Source: Endothia cerciana (taxonomy: Eukaryota; Ascomycota; Sordariomycetes; Diaporthales; Cryphonectriaceae). Taken from it: a stretch of 64,000 nucleotides of DNA. Location of the stretch: assembly GCA_026119935.1 (NCBI GenBank), contig JALRMH010000042.1:248001-312000 (forward strand). Direction: 5' to 3'. Each line of letters opens with the position of its first letter. The stretch's first letter is position 1. The position numbers were made by a program, and so were the translations under genes. Under the pieces are notes generated by a model. The model saw only the letters and a program-made list of their open reading frames with translations. It did no database searches and had not been told where the DNA came from. This document shows positions 34,094 to 45,849 of the stretch, in pieces.

Positions 34094-37000
34094 CAACGAC
34101 AAGGCTAAAAGAAATGAGTGGACAAGACCAGGCGAGACAGGAGCCAGCAGAAGAAGAGGGGGGGCGCGAGAACTGGGGTGGGTTTTTTTGGAGGGCGACG
34201 GGGACACGGATGGCTCGTGGAGGGTTACACCTGGCATACCCCTGCCGCTCTAGAAGCCTCATCGAAGCCAGCTAGAATTCTTCCACTGGCTTTCGAAATT
34301 CTTCCACGCACGCCACTCTGCACACTACCGCATTTGCCACCCACGTCGTCATTCCCCTGCTGATGTGCAACGACTTTCTCCCCCTCCGGCATGGCCATAT
34401 CCTGACCTGGTCCCCCCCCCCCCCGCCGTCCCGTCACATCGTATTACCTATGTGGTCTTGTGTCGCAACCGTCACCCTCCGTCAAGGTATCCTCCCGTGC
34501 CTCCCAAGCACGCCAGGGCACCTGATCCAGCCGTTGAGATCGACAGGTCTACCCCTCCCGACTACCACACTACATATTCCTGTGGTACTATAGTATGTGG
34601 TATGCCTGTCTGACGGACCTCCTGGCAGACACCTGGGCAGGGATCGCCGCAGCCTTCCCTCACCGCAGCTTCCCGTCCGTGCTTGTGCTCGCTTCGCAGG
34701 AGGGAATGAGAAGCGGTCCTTGGTACCGTTCGGGCCAGGGCATGGCATTTTCCAGGGGGGGTCGCCCGGACGGCACATCAAGATACCGGTCTCGTCAGCC
34801 AGGTTGAGTCCTGCGCGCCCTCGACTCCCCCGGGCCACGTACTGACCCGTCCTTGGGCTTACACGACGTGGCCCACCCTACCTCTCGCTACCTGCCTAGC
34901 ACGTCCATATGTTCGCCGTTGAGAGGCTTCTGCCCCTCGTTGGGATCCGACGAGATGGGACGCTGGCCCATCTTGGCCCACTCGGACTGGGTTCTTCATC
35001 ACCACCTCCTCTTCCCCCCCCCCTCCCCCGGCAAAAAAAAAAGGCCTCTCGATGGCTCTGTCTCGATTCTCATTAGCCATCCGCGGGCGGCATGGTACGC
35101 CCCCCCCCCCCCCAAGGCGTTGGGCATACCTGGCGAGAAGTCGTTGCGGCGTCCTGGTCAGACAAGCAGCTCCGCTGGGCTGCCGGCCTATTCAGTCTCG
35201 GGTCTGGCAGGCTGCCCGGGGGGTCAGGGCTCACAACATGGCCCATATTCCAGCTCCCCAAAGCCCTGTCGGGTCTGTGACGCAATATCCCATGACCGTG
35301 TACGCTTTTAGGAACTCCCGGGTCTTGACAGCGTTCTGCTATACGAAGGGGAGGTGGGCCATCTCGTGCTACAGTAAACCACATCCCGTAATTCACAGGC
35401 CTCTCTGATGGTGGTAAAATATATCTATCCGTCGTAGGATTTGACCATGTGGGATTCCCAGATTTGTGCTCGTGCCGTCCACCCCGTATGATATGTGATC
35501 AGCCGGTGGATGGGCGCAGACTTGTCCTGAGCCGCTGCTCTGATTTGACAGGCCTGACACGTATCCCACAGCATAGGTCTCACCACCGGGGCCCGTCGTG
35601 TTTCGAAACCGGCCCATTGCTCCACGACAAGAGACAAAACAATATCCAGGCTGGATCATGCTACTAGCGAGACGTACGCGACCATCCCTAACGGCTGCCA
35701 AATACCACACGATGTCATAGCGCGCACCCTCACCGGCCGATACGAATAGCGGTCAGCCGTCTTCCCGTCCTAACCTGACGTGTAGCGACAGGATCCACGG
35801 TCAGGCCGCCGAACACTTCCTTCGATCTCGCATTCCATCTTCGGCACCACCGCCGCAGAGAGGCCATACGTACGGATGCGTATCCCGAAATTCGTGTGAG
35901 ACTCACAAGGGTCAGTCACGGCGGCGTGATACCACAGGTATCATGGGGCCAAGGCGTTCGGTCGATAGATGATTCATCAGTTCATGAGTTCCCCCCAAGA
36001 TACCACCTCCCCGGGACCAGCCACACCTGCCAGCCAAGGGCGTCCGAGCGATTGCAAATATTCATGATGAGATCTGCTGGCCCTGTCGGTGATGGGATTT
36101 GCAAACCCAGCCACATACTCCAGGGCCCAGGACCACGCCGCTCACACCGACATCTGGCTGAGGGGAGGGGAAAGTGTATACTCTTTCCTGGTGTGCAAGG
36201 GCAGATAGATGAACCTGTCCGCCCGCATCATGCATCTGCAGGGCCCTCGGTCTTTGTTGAGGCTGGGGGCGTAATCCGACACAGAGGAACGGGTTGGGCC
36301 TGTGCATCCGCTCCACCGACCGACATTTTTGCGCGCAGGCGGCGAGGAAGGGATGGGATGCCTTGGCGCCGCCACTCCGCCGCGTCGCGAAATGCTCGGC
36401 CAGACGGGGTTGCCAGCCCTTGACGAGTCGGGCGACGAGGCGCCGCTGGACGTCAGTCGCGGAGCCGCAGTCATGTCGGATGCCAGTTCCCCAGAGCTGT
36501 GCCACGAGCGCGACATGTCGCGACAGGCATCATCTGGTGATCGCTCAGCTGCTCGTCCTTGGGTCGATTGGATGGTGGGGGAAAATGAGCTCACCTGGGT
36601 TCTCACGCCCTGCCCTCGCCTTTGACGTTATCGCCAAACAGAACAACTCGGACTCCCGGCGGCTTACCACCCGCTGGAGCGCTGCTGCCGGCAACCCCGA
36701 AAGGTAAGGTGGCGACACCGCATCCACCAGTGAGGGCGAGATCGCTCTTCTCTCGCCCAAATGTGGTAGGTCATATCTAACTTCCCCCAGGGGAGGAAAA
36801 AGTAGATGCCCATTCGGTCCCACTTCAGCCCAGAGGCCACGTGAATCGTGACTGGCACGTTTCGTGAGGCATGAGGATGCTGTCAGGGGGTTTCCACCCC
36901 CCCCCCCCCTCTTCTTCTCCATCGCCACTTGTGGAAATCCACCCAAGCCCTCGGTTTCCGGGGGTTCATGCAGCCACTCAGCTCGTGGTTGGGCGAGGCG

Positions 37001-37729
37001 TTCTGCACACCGGAGACCGCGGTTCTAGAAGCCTTCCACTTCTGGAATGACATGCGGGCTGGTTGCATTATGCGCATCTCGCATTCAGGTGTGCCGACGT
37101 ACTGACCAGGCTGACGGGGCTAGGGGCCTAGACGCATCGGATGCTGCAAGGTGGAGGGGACAGATCCGGAAGGGCGAATCTGATGTGACTTGCAGCCTGT
37201 TCCTAGGAGTTATCCTGCACCTATAACAGCCAACTGTGTACGAAGACTGTTCGGTCTTCAGCTCCAAGCAGACATAGGCTGAGACGCCGGGTATCCAAGT
37301 CAAATGGGGGCTCCTACGCATTGGACGGTTCAGCGCGTCGATGTGCCGACAGTCTATATGCCGAGAGCCTTTTCCTAACCCAACCCACGACGCGGAAAGT
37401 GAGATAGGGCAAGAGGCAGCAGGCAGATTAGAACTTCAAAACATGCAGCCCCGCTCGCGCTGGGTAAAGTTGGCTCTGAGGCTCAAGACTCGGTTCCTCG
37501 AAGCATCTGGGCATTTCGAATGAACTCAACTGCCTCCTCCCGTGGCTTTCAAGCACTAGCCATATGCAGCTTGCGCAAAGGTGCCCCCTCCCTCGGTAGC
37601 GGCTGCCAACAACTCACCACGTCCTTCATGTGGCAAGGGAGTCTTCAAGGTGATATCCACCCGCGGCCTAGGTATCTTGGCCAAAACTGTCTCCTTAGCC
37701 CAGCCTCTCCAATATATTCACTTGTAGGA

Positions 37730-39342
37730 CGGACGCTCTTCACCGTGCCTATGGCATTCCACACGACCATGGCTGTTTTCTTCTCAATGTCATCGTTCGA
37801 TAGGCGAGCTAGGTCTCGGACTGCGAGTCGACGGACGCGGTTGTCGTGATTTTCCTGTGAAATATGGAAATCTCAGAGGACCGTATCCGAACTCAAGCCG
37901 GTAGCTTGACCCTGTTGATCATTCCCGTGTCGCAGCACCGTACAAAGACCATTGACGTGACGCGACGCGATTCCGGTCATCCTTTCCGCCGTGAAGAGGT
38001 CATATGGCTCTGTGTCCACCACATATCGGTACGAGGGTTTGAGCAGGAGTGGGGCCACCACCGCAGAGCTAATGCGAACGGTGGGGGAATGAAGGCCGTC
38101 TTCTGAGCTCATAGAATATAGGTAGGTATTGGTGTCCTCCACGAATCTGCTGCTCGAAGTGACCCTCCTCACCTTGCTGCTCATCTCCAAAGAACTAGGG
38201 CGGGTGCCGGGCCCTGGTAGGTGTCACGAGACTGTTACCAGCACGATCTCACGTTATCCCTAAGTGGGTGCCCAAGTCCCTCAGATGGGCCATCGTCACG
38301 GCGTCGAGAGCACGCCTCTTCGGTTATGTAGACATGGAAAAGGACGAGACACATGCTGGTGACAATACTACCAACGTGAGATTCAGCGACAAATCGGACA
38401 TATGGGCGGGACAGTCCATAGATGGTGGAGCGTACAGCTAGGAAGGGTGGGTCGCAAGCCCAGGGGGAGCATCCTCGGCGTCTTCAGTCACGATAGTACT
38501 CAAGTGTTTCTTGTCACAAGATGAGGTGTATCGGCAAGACGGAGGAAGGGAACCAAAAGACCACGTACTACCTGGCTGCGATGTGACAGTCCGTGAAGTA
38601 GGGTGTTGGCCGGCAGGAATGTGAAGGCCGCCTTTTCGGAGGCGGAGTACTCGTAAGTGAGAAGCGGCCACTCACCCGTCACGTTGACACTGACCTGAAT
38701 CTCAGGCCCAGTCAACCCAGTCAGCCTCTCGAGCGCTGTCGATAACCAGGGCCTTGTCGACGTTGCCGTCGTACCGACCCATGAAAGAGGAGACGATGTC
38801 GCACATGAGATAAGTCACGGTGTTATTCTTTTGGGCGAAAATGGCCTGGCATATCGTAGTGTACCCTTGCTGCTGGCTACATCTTGTCACTGTCTCCCGG
38901 ACCAAGCCAGATAGAGGTCCATGGCGTCTTTCCATACTCAATATGTTGCCTCCATCGGGGAATCCAAGCTCCTAGGGTCTAGCGCAAGATAGGCAATATC
39001 GATTATGGCATCCTGGAAGGGGTGGGTCCCGAGGACCCGGCTTGCTGTCCTCAGAGGAGGCTGAATTACTTGCCGTGTCCTCTCATCTGTAGCGGCGGTG
39101 TAGTCCCCAGTCACATCATTGATGTTATATGGAAGTACCAGATTCTCAGCCGAGTCGCCCGTGTTCCTCTGTACCCATCTATTTCTCCCAGACATTAGGT
39201 GTACATTGGGCTGCAGCGTCGAGTCAGGTAAGGTCCGGCTGGGCTTGTAGGAGCGCTATTGGACCAGCTCAGTCGCCGTAAAGCCATCCAATACAAGAGC
39301 CGGGCATCCCTCCTCCAGAGCGATCTGGGGCTGGGATCCACC
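37730..39342 (-). pseudogene. Decayed gene of unknown function
   Basis: Protein-like segments follow one another on the minus strand but in shifting frames. 39342-39259 (CPALVLDGFTATELVQ) is cut by TAG at 39258-39256. The same frame goes on through 39255 to about 38974 (LQPNVHLMSGRNRWVQRNTG, NLVLPYNINDVTGDY, HPFQDAIIDIAYLALDPR). A one-base shift near 38972 leads into 38971-38705 (GFPDGGNILSMERRHGPLSG, ICQAIFAQKNNTVTYLMCDI, ALVIDSAREADWVDW). A second shift at about 38710 leads into GPEIQVSVNVTGEWPLLTYE and AFTFLPANTLLHGLSHRSQ (to about 38585). Further down, 37854-37730 (NRVRRLAVRDLARLSNDDIE, TAMVVWNAIGTVKSVRP) follows a good TTTCACAG acceptor and looks HEAT-like. The breaks lack splice sites, so I read this as a pseudogene (or poor sequence). 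The family was not recognised. Confidence 0.55.
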
Positions 39343-40942
39343 TCATCTAGATCATAACAGCAAGAAACCTCGGTAATCATAGACCAGCCAGGGTCAGGCG
39401 CGCCAGGATGGAACCGCCTCCTATAACATCCTGGTGTTAGGAGGTAGCCAGTATAAAGGATGCATGAAGTTTCGAGACGGGGTTTTTTTTTTGTGGAAGG
39501 GGGGGGGGAGGGGGCGCGATCTTTGACTTGTTGAATCTTGTGTCTCAAGACCCACGGTCACGGGGAAGGTGGCAGGAATACACCTGAGGAATCAATGTCC
39601 GCGTAGCGAGCTAAGGTTATTCGTATTCGTGGTAGGGGCATGATGGTTGTTGTCTTCTTCGCTGCTGAACAAGTTATCGAGATGCTTCTAGTATCTCGAT
39701 CCTTGATTCGACGAGAATGTGTCACTTGACGATTTGATGGCCAAATGGATTCTGTTCACAGAGTTTGCCTATTCCGGACGTGTTCTTTCAGGGAACTTGG
39801 TAGGCATTCGATGTTCATCTTGTTTTTCAGCTGTCCAAAAGCTGACGAATGTGGCCGCGATGAAGGTGGTTGAGGAACTGGTGCACTGAGGATCCTTCGT
39901 GACGAGATGCTGCTTTTATATATATATATATATATATATACAGGGAGGAGGTAATCCGGTTCCTCCTCTGAGCTTGAAATCAGCATTCCTGATCCACATG
40001 GAGTGAAGATGCGGTCAGTCATGCCTCCCTGTTCTGGTGCTCATCCATATCCCAAAATCTGTTGCGGCTTGAACAGAATCTCCGCCTGTTATCGAAGACC
40101 GGCTGCATACAGTACCGTAAAATTATAACCAACAACTCTACTGGTAGTGCTCTCCGGTGGCAAATGTTTCCCCCATTCCCGCTGTGACAGACGGTCCGAA
40201 AACGGAAGCCGATATAATCGTGAGGTGGATAAGATCGCTGGCGACACGCGTGGCCGCTTCGCAGTAGGAGAAGTAGGACCTCGAAGGCTGTGACTCGGCC
40301 GAGAGGGCTGTCCGGGCGTTATTGTCGATTATGTCCTTTGCGGTATTCAACAGTCGTAGAGAACTGCAACCAAGTCTTGAGCAAGAAGCTATAACATGCC
40401 GGTGCGGGCGCAAATAAGCCGTGCCACGTCGACCGCAGCCATACTGGTTCATGAAGGCCCGCCCGGTGTTGAAGATGGGACGCGAGGCTTGAACTTCTGC
40501 TGAGGCGACTGGGTAAATAAGATACCTACGGGATTTGTCACCTCCTGCCCCCCCCCCCCCCTTTTCGTCAAGTAATTACATAGGAGGATTTGGAGTCGAG
40601 GCCACTTGGAGCAGGATGGCTCCTCATATGGCCTAATGAGACACGGACGCGACGGAAACCAGTGATTCTTTCTCACGATGAAGTCTATTTCGATTCCCCG
40701 ATCGATTCCCGGTTATAACAACAGAGTACAGTACCACTCAATCCTTTGACCCATGCGAAACTAACACTGCTTTATCCTGTGAAAATTCGGGTGATCCAAA
40801 CGCCCTTTTCATCTTGATCTCATAGACAAAATACAAACAAGTCTGAACAACCACGAGCACCACGGGTAACTGCGAACGTCAATGAACGACCAGAAGAAGG
40901 TGGGGGGAGATGGAAGAGAGAGAGCAAAGATGAAAGGAAACA
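39343..40942. other. Region between the decayed gene and ULP1
   Basis: About 1.6 kb without an intact gene. It includes T10/G10 runs (39483-39508), a (TA)12 repeat (39917-39940) and C14 (40548-40561). A minus-strand open stretch at 40138-40452 (SLRLLNTAKDIIDNNARTAL, then SYCEAATRVASDLIHLTIIS) has some protein character and may be another fragment of decayed coding sequence, but this is weak. Confidence 0.45.
39917..39940. repeat. (TA)12 dinucleotide repeat
   Basis: Twelve TA units, the only AT-dinucleotide array in the window. Confidence 0.9.
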
Positions 40943-43675
40943 TCATATTCCATCCAGCGAAAACTCCCCCTTGAATCCCTCATTGAGTAGAACGGCCGCT
41001 ACTCGCAGCCGTTGCAGTGGCATCTCGACTGAGGTGTATGCCGACGGGTCAATGCCCAGTCCGATGCAGATGCCGTTGGTGATGGTATGGACACCACAGT
41101 CGTCCATATTTGATTGATGGGGCGAGGAAACAGATTTGAGGGCCCAATCGCTCTCGATGTAAGCATCGCCGAGTATGCCGCGCACCCAGCGGAGGGCCTT
41201 GTTCTTCAGACTCATGTCTCCGTTCCGGCTCAGGGAGTCCAGGTGGGAAATTTCCCTGTATTTGGGTCGGACGACTACGAGGGTCCAGTGCTTACCGCGG
41301 CAGATGGGCACGAGAATCGTCTCGATGTCGAGGAAGTTATCCTTCCTGATGCCTGCCCGTCGCATCATGCGTTCGGTGATGGGCCTGTCTTCGGCAAGAT
41401 TTTTGCCGACAAACGAGTTGAAGACTTGGACCTTGGGAGTCTGAAGGCGAGTATTCTTAATGCCGACCTTCTGGTTGACGTAGTTTCCAAGGTGCAGCAG
41501 CGTGGCGTTGACGATCTCGTCGTTCAGCCACTGGTTTTGAGGGACAACGGTCTCGAAGTCCTTCCTCTGAAGTGGGATGCCCTCGGGGGTCTTGGCCAGC
41601 TCCGCGTTGCTGCGGGCCCGCAGTGTGTTGCTGACCCTCTCGACCCATGCGGCAGAGAGGTCGGGAATGATGGGGTGGTGAGGCTGGCGGAGCTGACCAG
41701 CCGCGGCAAGACGCTCGTCCTCCTCCCGGATGCGATCCTGCCGTTCTTGCTCGGCCTTCCTGAGTTCCTCCTCCTCGATACGCCGCAGCTCCTCAGCCCT
41801 CCTGCGCTCCTCCTCCTCCTTCCGCTTCCTCTCGGCCTCTAACTCGCGCTGGGATTGGTATCTTGCCTCGCCTATGAGCTGTACTCTGAGCTCGATCTCG
41901 TCCTTCTTCTCCTGGCTGATCATGAGGTCCGCAGGGCTGCCCCAGACACCCTCGTCGTCTTTGACGAAGAAGTCGTCGACATTCTTGTACTGCATCTTGG
42001 GCAGGGTCCCCAGACTTTTCCAGGAAGCCCGTTCACGAGCCCAATCAAAAGTCTCCTCGGTCTTCCGAGCCTGGCATGAAGTGTGTGCCCCAGTAGCACC
42101 CGCAACCAGCTCAGCCGGCTTTACAGGCACCGCGATCTGAGTCTGGGGTGGTATGCGTGGTTGGGTAGACTGCGACGCGACCTGCTCGGCGGCAGTCTGC
42201 GCCCGGCGCGTAGACGGAGCTGCTTCGGACTCCGGAGTGGCCTGTTCGGCCGAGGGGATCGGTGCCGCGGCGACCGCAGCTGCAAACTCCATCCTGAGCT
42301 TGTGAGACTTCAGGCTTGGGTCGATATTCCGAACAGGCTTGTTGCTTGACGGCACGTAGAAGGCGACAGGACCAGGGATGAAGGTCGCTTTCTTCTTGGT
42401 CGTGTCGACATCTCCCTCCTTCCGGAGGGCGGGCTTCTGGGCCCGGGCGTGGCCCCGGGCGTCGTAGACGATCTCATTCTTCTTCATCGCCTTGCGGTGA
42501 GGGGTGTCGTAGTCATCAATGGAGACGTTCTTGCCAGGGCTGGGATACCACTCGTCCCACAGCCTGGCCGGTTCGAAGTCGCGCATGGAGACGGTGTCGA
42601 AGAGGAGCTTGTCCATCTCGTCGTCGGGGTAGGAACCGGGAACCTTCTCATACTTGCCGGGCCAGTCCACGTAGCTGGGAGGGAGCTGATCCCTGCGGAT
42701 GGCGTCGAGATCAGCAATTATCCCGGCAAATGTCCCGACCGGGAACGTCTGGTCGTAAAGGCCGCGTTGAGACAGGATGAACTGGAGGCAGCGGATGATG
42801 TTCATCAACCGCTCGCGCTCCAGCAGCGGGTCCGCGCCGAGCTCCTTGTATGGGAGCCTCAGGGGCCCGTATGGCTCGAGGCCAAGCTCCTTGTAGGCGG
42901 GTATGCGGCCGCTGTTGTAATAGGTGTGGGTGTGGGCGATACTGAAGTTGTTGAGGTATTGCAGCAGCTGGATGCCGCTCTCGAAAAAGGACCTGTCGTC
43001 ATTCCGGCTGGTGGCATGGATCATGTGATTATGGAGGAAGATGCTGAGCGCCTGGTGCTTGCCGGTCGTCTCCAGGGTGGTGACGACAGACGCGGGCAGG
43101 TCGTGGGGGTCGATGGCACGGTGGACGTCACGGAACTGGACGAAATCATCCTTCTTCATGCCCTCGATGATCCCCCCAATGAAGGCGGAGACGCGTTTGT
43201 GGTTACGGGAGCCGAGATGGTCTAGGGGGTTCTGGGTCCAGCGGAACTGATCGCCTGGGAGCGCCCTAAGGTGGGCGACAGGTAGGGTGTTGGTGAGTTC
43301 GGCCTTGGAAGTGGCATCCTCGGGGTCGACAGGGAGGCGCTTGAAGCGCTTGAAGACGAGTCCATCTCTGGTGGACTGTCGGGTCTCGACCCAGGCGCTG
43401 AAGAGTCGGTCCCGTCCGGCGTAGAAGTTGGTGGCGGCGCGTTTGACGCCGCGGTGGATGCCGCCGGTGACAACAGCGAGGGCAGGGTCGATCTTGGGAC
43501 CCAGGGTCTTGTTGTAAAAGTCGGAGACGGGGTTGACGACACGTGTGGTGGTGGTGGTGGGTGGGGCAGGGGCATCAGACATGATGACATCTCCGGCACC
43601 GTCGAGCTGGATGGAGCGGCGAGGCCTGCGATTGCCGAGGGGCACGCCCGTGGGCACGAGAATCTGGCGGTACAT
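40943..43675 (-). CDS. ULP1: Ulp1-type SUMO (Smt3) protease
   Basis: Intronless, 910 codons. The C-terminal 200 residues are a C48 cysteine protease domain: DFETVVPQNQWLNDEIVNATL, then the catalytic His in GKHWTLVVV (about 796), Asp in SHLDSLS (about 813), oxyanion Gln in SPHQSNMDD (about 854) and Cys in DDCGVHTI (about 860). Ulp1 matures the SUMO precursor and removes SUMO from substrates, in yeast mainly at the nuclear pore. A Glu/Arg-rich coiled coil (about residues 600-670, RELEAERKRKEEEERRRAEE) precedes the protease, as in other fungal Ulp1 proteins. The long N-terminal region has no domain I can name. The ATG at 43675 opens MYRQILVPTGVPLGNRR. Two long open frames on the opposite strand are codon-bias shadows. 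Confidence 0.92.
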   Translation of the reverse strand: MYRQILVPTGVPLGNRRPRRSIQLDGAGDVIMSDAPAPPTTTTTRVVNPVSDFYNKTLGPKIDPALAVVTGGIHRGVKRAATNFYAGRDRLFSAWVETRQSTRDGLVFKRFKRLPVDPEDATSKAELTNTLPVAHLRALPGDQFRWTQNPLDHLGSRNHKRVSAFIGGIIEGMKKDDFVQFRDVHRAIDPHDLPASVVTTLETTGKHQALSIFLHNHMIHATSRNDDRSFFESGIQLLQYLNNFSIAHTHTYYNSGRIPAYKELGLEPYGPLRLPYKELGADPLLERERLMNIIRCLQFILSQRGLYDQTFPVGTFAGIIADLDAIRRDQLPPSYVDWPGKYEKVPGSYPDDEMDKLLFDTVSMRDFEPARLWDEWYPSPGKNVSIDDYDTPHRKAMKKNEIVYDARGHARAQKPALRKEGDVDTTKKKATFIPGPVAFYVPSSNKPVRNIDPSLKSHKLRMEFAAAVAAAPIPSAEQATPESEAAPSTRRAQTAAEQVASQSTQPRIPPQTQIAVPVKPAELVAGATGAHTSCQARKTEETFDWARERASWKSLGTLPKMQYKNVDDFFVKDDEGVWGSPADLMISQEKKDEIELRVQLIGEARYQSQRELEAERKRKEEEERRRAEELRRIEEEELRKAEQERQDRIREEDERLAAAGQLRQPHHPIIPDLSAAWVERVSNTLRARSNAELAKTPEGIPLQRKDFETVVPQNQWLNDEIVNATLLHLGNYVNQKVGIKNTRLQTPKVQVFNSFVGKNLAEDRPITERMMRRAGIRKDNFLDIETILVPICRGKHWTLVVVRPKYREISHLDSLSRNGDMSLKNKALRWVRGILGDAYIESDWALKSVSSPHQSNMDDCGVHTITNGICIGLGIDPSAYTSVEMPLQRLRVAAVLLNEGFKGEFSLDGI

Positions 43676-44151
43676 TGTCAGAGGTCAGGGGAGGTCCCGT
43701 TGGTGGTGATGACGGTAGAGATGGCGAAGAAAGAAGAGAGGCGGGGGGGGGTTAGCAGGAGCGCCTCTGGTTGCAGGTGCGAATTGGCAGGCAGACAGCT
43801 TGTGGCACTCGATGCAGAAGGTGTGGATAGGTCAAAGCTGGGTCGTCCGACCAAGAACCCAGTGCTTGTCAAGTGCTTGTCGGTTGTAGTTGCAAATGGA
43901 AATGCAGCTGGCAGCTGGATGTCTGGATGCTCGTGGTGCGGGGCGCGGAGCAAGGAGGGGAAAGAGGGACGAGGGAGAAGCAGAACCAGACTTGAGGGGA
44001 GAAAGGCAGGTTGTTGTGACTGTAGGCGGCAGCAGCAGCGCAGAACAACTGTAGCCTTCCAGTAGTAGCCAGTGCCTAGCGACCAAATGACCGCACGTGC
44101 AAGTAATCATGGCATGGCAGACTTGGGCCCAGCCTAGACACACGCGCGCAT

Positions 44152-44200
44152 AACACACACACACACGACACACACGACACACACGACACACACACACACG
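44152..44200. repeat. Interrupted (CA)n repeat
   Basis: CA tracts broken by regular CGACA units, upstream of ULP1. Confidence 0.85.
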
Positions 44201-45641
44201 TCTCGAAGCCGCTACGGCCCAACCGCACACCACCCACCCAGATCGGCGCCCCTCACCGCGTCAACGCGTCGCTCCTTGGCCCCACGCCTGGGTACCGTGC
44301 TGCACCATCCTGAGAAGGGGTGACGGGGTCTGAAGGAGAGCCGGACGATATTCAGGAATGAATCACGGAGTAAGTGGTGGGTGCTGCGACCAAGACGGAG
44401 CGGGCGGCCGGACACGCACTTGCAGTGACTGACAACCTCCCGACACGGCAGCTTCCCACCAGGAATAAGAGAGAGCTGTGGATTACGTACCACAGACCGG
44501 CCCTGACCCGTCTTCCTTGCTCTAGCCACCATCACGAAGTACAGCCTCACCCCGGCCGCGACCAGGGTAATGAATATCAGACACAGGCCAGGACCGACTC
44601 GGGGGCACCGGTTCTCCTGCAAGCACAGTCAGGACAGCTTCATCAGATCTCTCACCTGGCGCGCGCTTGTCATTTACCATTCGTCACCCGGGCCATACAC
44701 CTCCCAACATCCCCCCACGCTCTTCGACACTGGTGTCCCCGGAAGAGGGGTTTAGGGAGGCGCCAACGAGGTAGTCTGGGAGGCAGCGTATCCAGAAAAA
44801 GTGACAGATGCCTAGCCGTTGGGTACCAGAAGCCTCATGTTCAGGCCTTGATGGGGGAACGAGGCTGGTCGCGAGCTGGGCAGTGGTGATTGTGGCAGGC
44901 GAGGCCAGCGCGCGGGCCCGTTTGGCTAGCTGTGAGGTCGGAATGTCGTCAACCTTCAGGATTTTCCGATGCCGGGTGCGTGATGTACCCGCCTGACCGC
45001 TGGGGCTGGGCCTTTGGGCCTGGGCGTGTCCCCCAAACTGCTGCAGTGGGCCGCGGTCCGATCTGGTTTAGCCCGGCCCCGGTCGTTTCTCCTTGGCGCG
45101 TCAGCCTTACCCGTGTGATGTTGACGTTGTCTTACCTTGGCCCCGGCCCCTGCTGTGGCTCCGCCTCTGGGGTGTTGTTGTTCCCTTTTTCTTCTCTTCC
45201 TTTTCTGCTCGACACACTTCTCACTACGACCTGGCACCATGTAATCCGCTAGGTGCCAAAGGACCACCCTAGGGCGCGCAGGTGGAATGAATATATACCC
45301 TCCTAGGTCATCAAGAACACCACTCCCGCCCGCCCTTTGAAAAGGCTGGCTGCTTTGGCACACGTGGCACGTGCGGGGACACTGCAAAGGACAACTGTCA
45401 TTCAAGGGCCTCAAGGGCTCTCTTGGCGTATGTGCTTTGTCATTCTTAGCTCGCCATCGGTCTCGAGGGTTCCAGGATGGCAACAGTCAACCGCGCATGT
45501 CTACTTGTGCCCAGGCGGGATACGTACGTCCTGGCGACGTCGAGAGAGGATTCCCAGCCGTTGAGTGGTTCTCCTAGCATTCGCCGATCTCCGACTTTCC
45601 ACATATGTATACAAACGCAAAATGGCAGACAGGCAGTGTCG

Positions 45642-45642
<1 letters not shown>

Positions 45643-45673
<31 letters not shown>
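45643..45673. repeat. (CA)n microsatellite
   Basis: About 15 CA units, 180 nt past the monooxygenase stop codon. Confidence 0.9.
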
Positions 45674-45678
<5 letters not shown>

Positions 45679-45849
45679 GATGGACTGGACTGAGGCTGAT
45701 TCCCGGATCAGGACCTCGGCAGTGCCAGAAGATGATGGTGTATGCCCTTCGTGCTAGGTTCAGGCAGAGACACGCTTGCCACACTCATCATACGTCCACC
45801 CCCACCCCCCCAACAACAGCATCAGGCCGGCAAGACCCCACCGTTTCCC

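Larger units (their letters stand above)
30899..37729. other. Gene-poor, simple-repeat-rich region
   Basis: About 6.8 kb upstream of the RGS gene with no gene that I can support. Many short frames occur on both strands, mostly Gly/Arg/Pro-rich by-products of GC-rich low-complexity sequence. It holds numerous homopolymers (G13 30938-30950, G14 31082-31095, T31 32899-32929, C13 34412-34424, C14 35100-35113, C13 36897-36909), short tandem repeats and a GAC triplet array. Part of it probably serves as the RGS promoter and leader. Confidence 0.6.
43676..45849. other. Intergenic: ULP1 promoter and monooxygenase 3' flank
   Basis: 2.2 kb with CA-type repeats at both ends and no coding region recognised between them. 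Confidence 0.6.

Noticed and set aside
34047..34253. Short frame with a poly-Asp run
   Set aside because: Created by the (GAC)12 repeat; no protein character on either side.
41114..43225. Two long + strand frames (242 and 258 codons) across ULP1
   Set aside because: Antisense shadows of the Ulp1 coding sequence with the same codon-bias origin.
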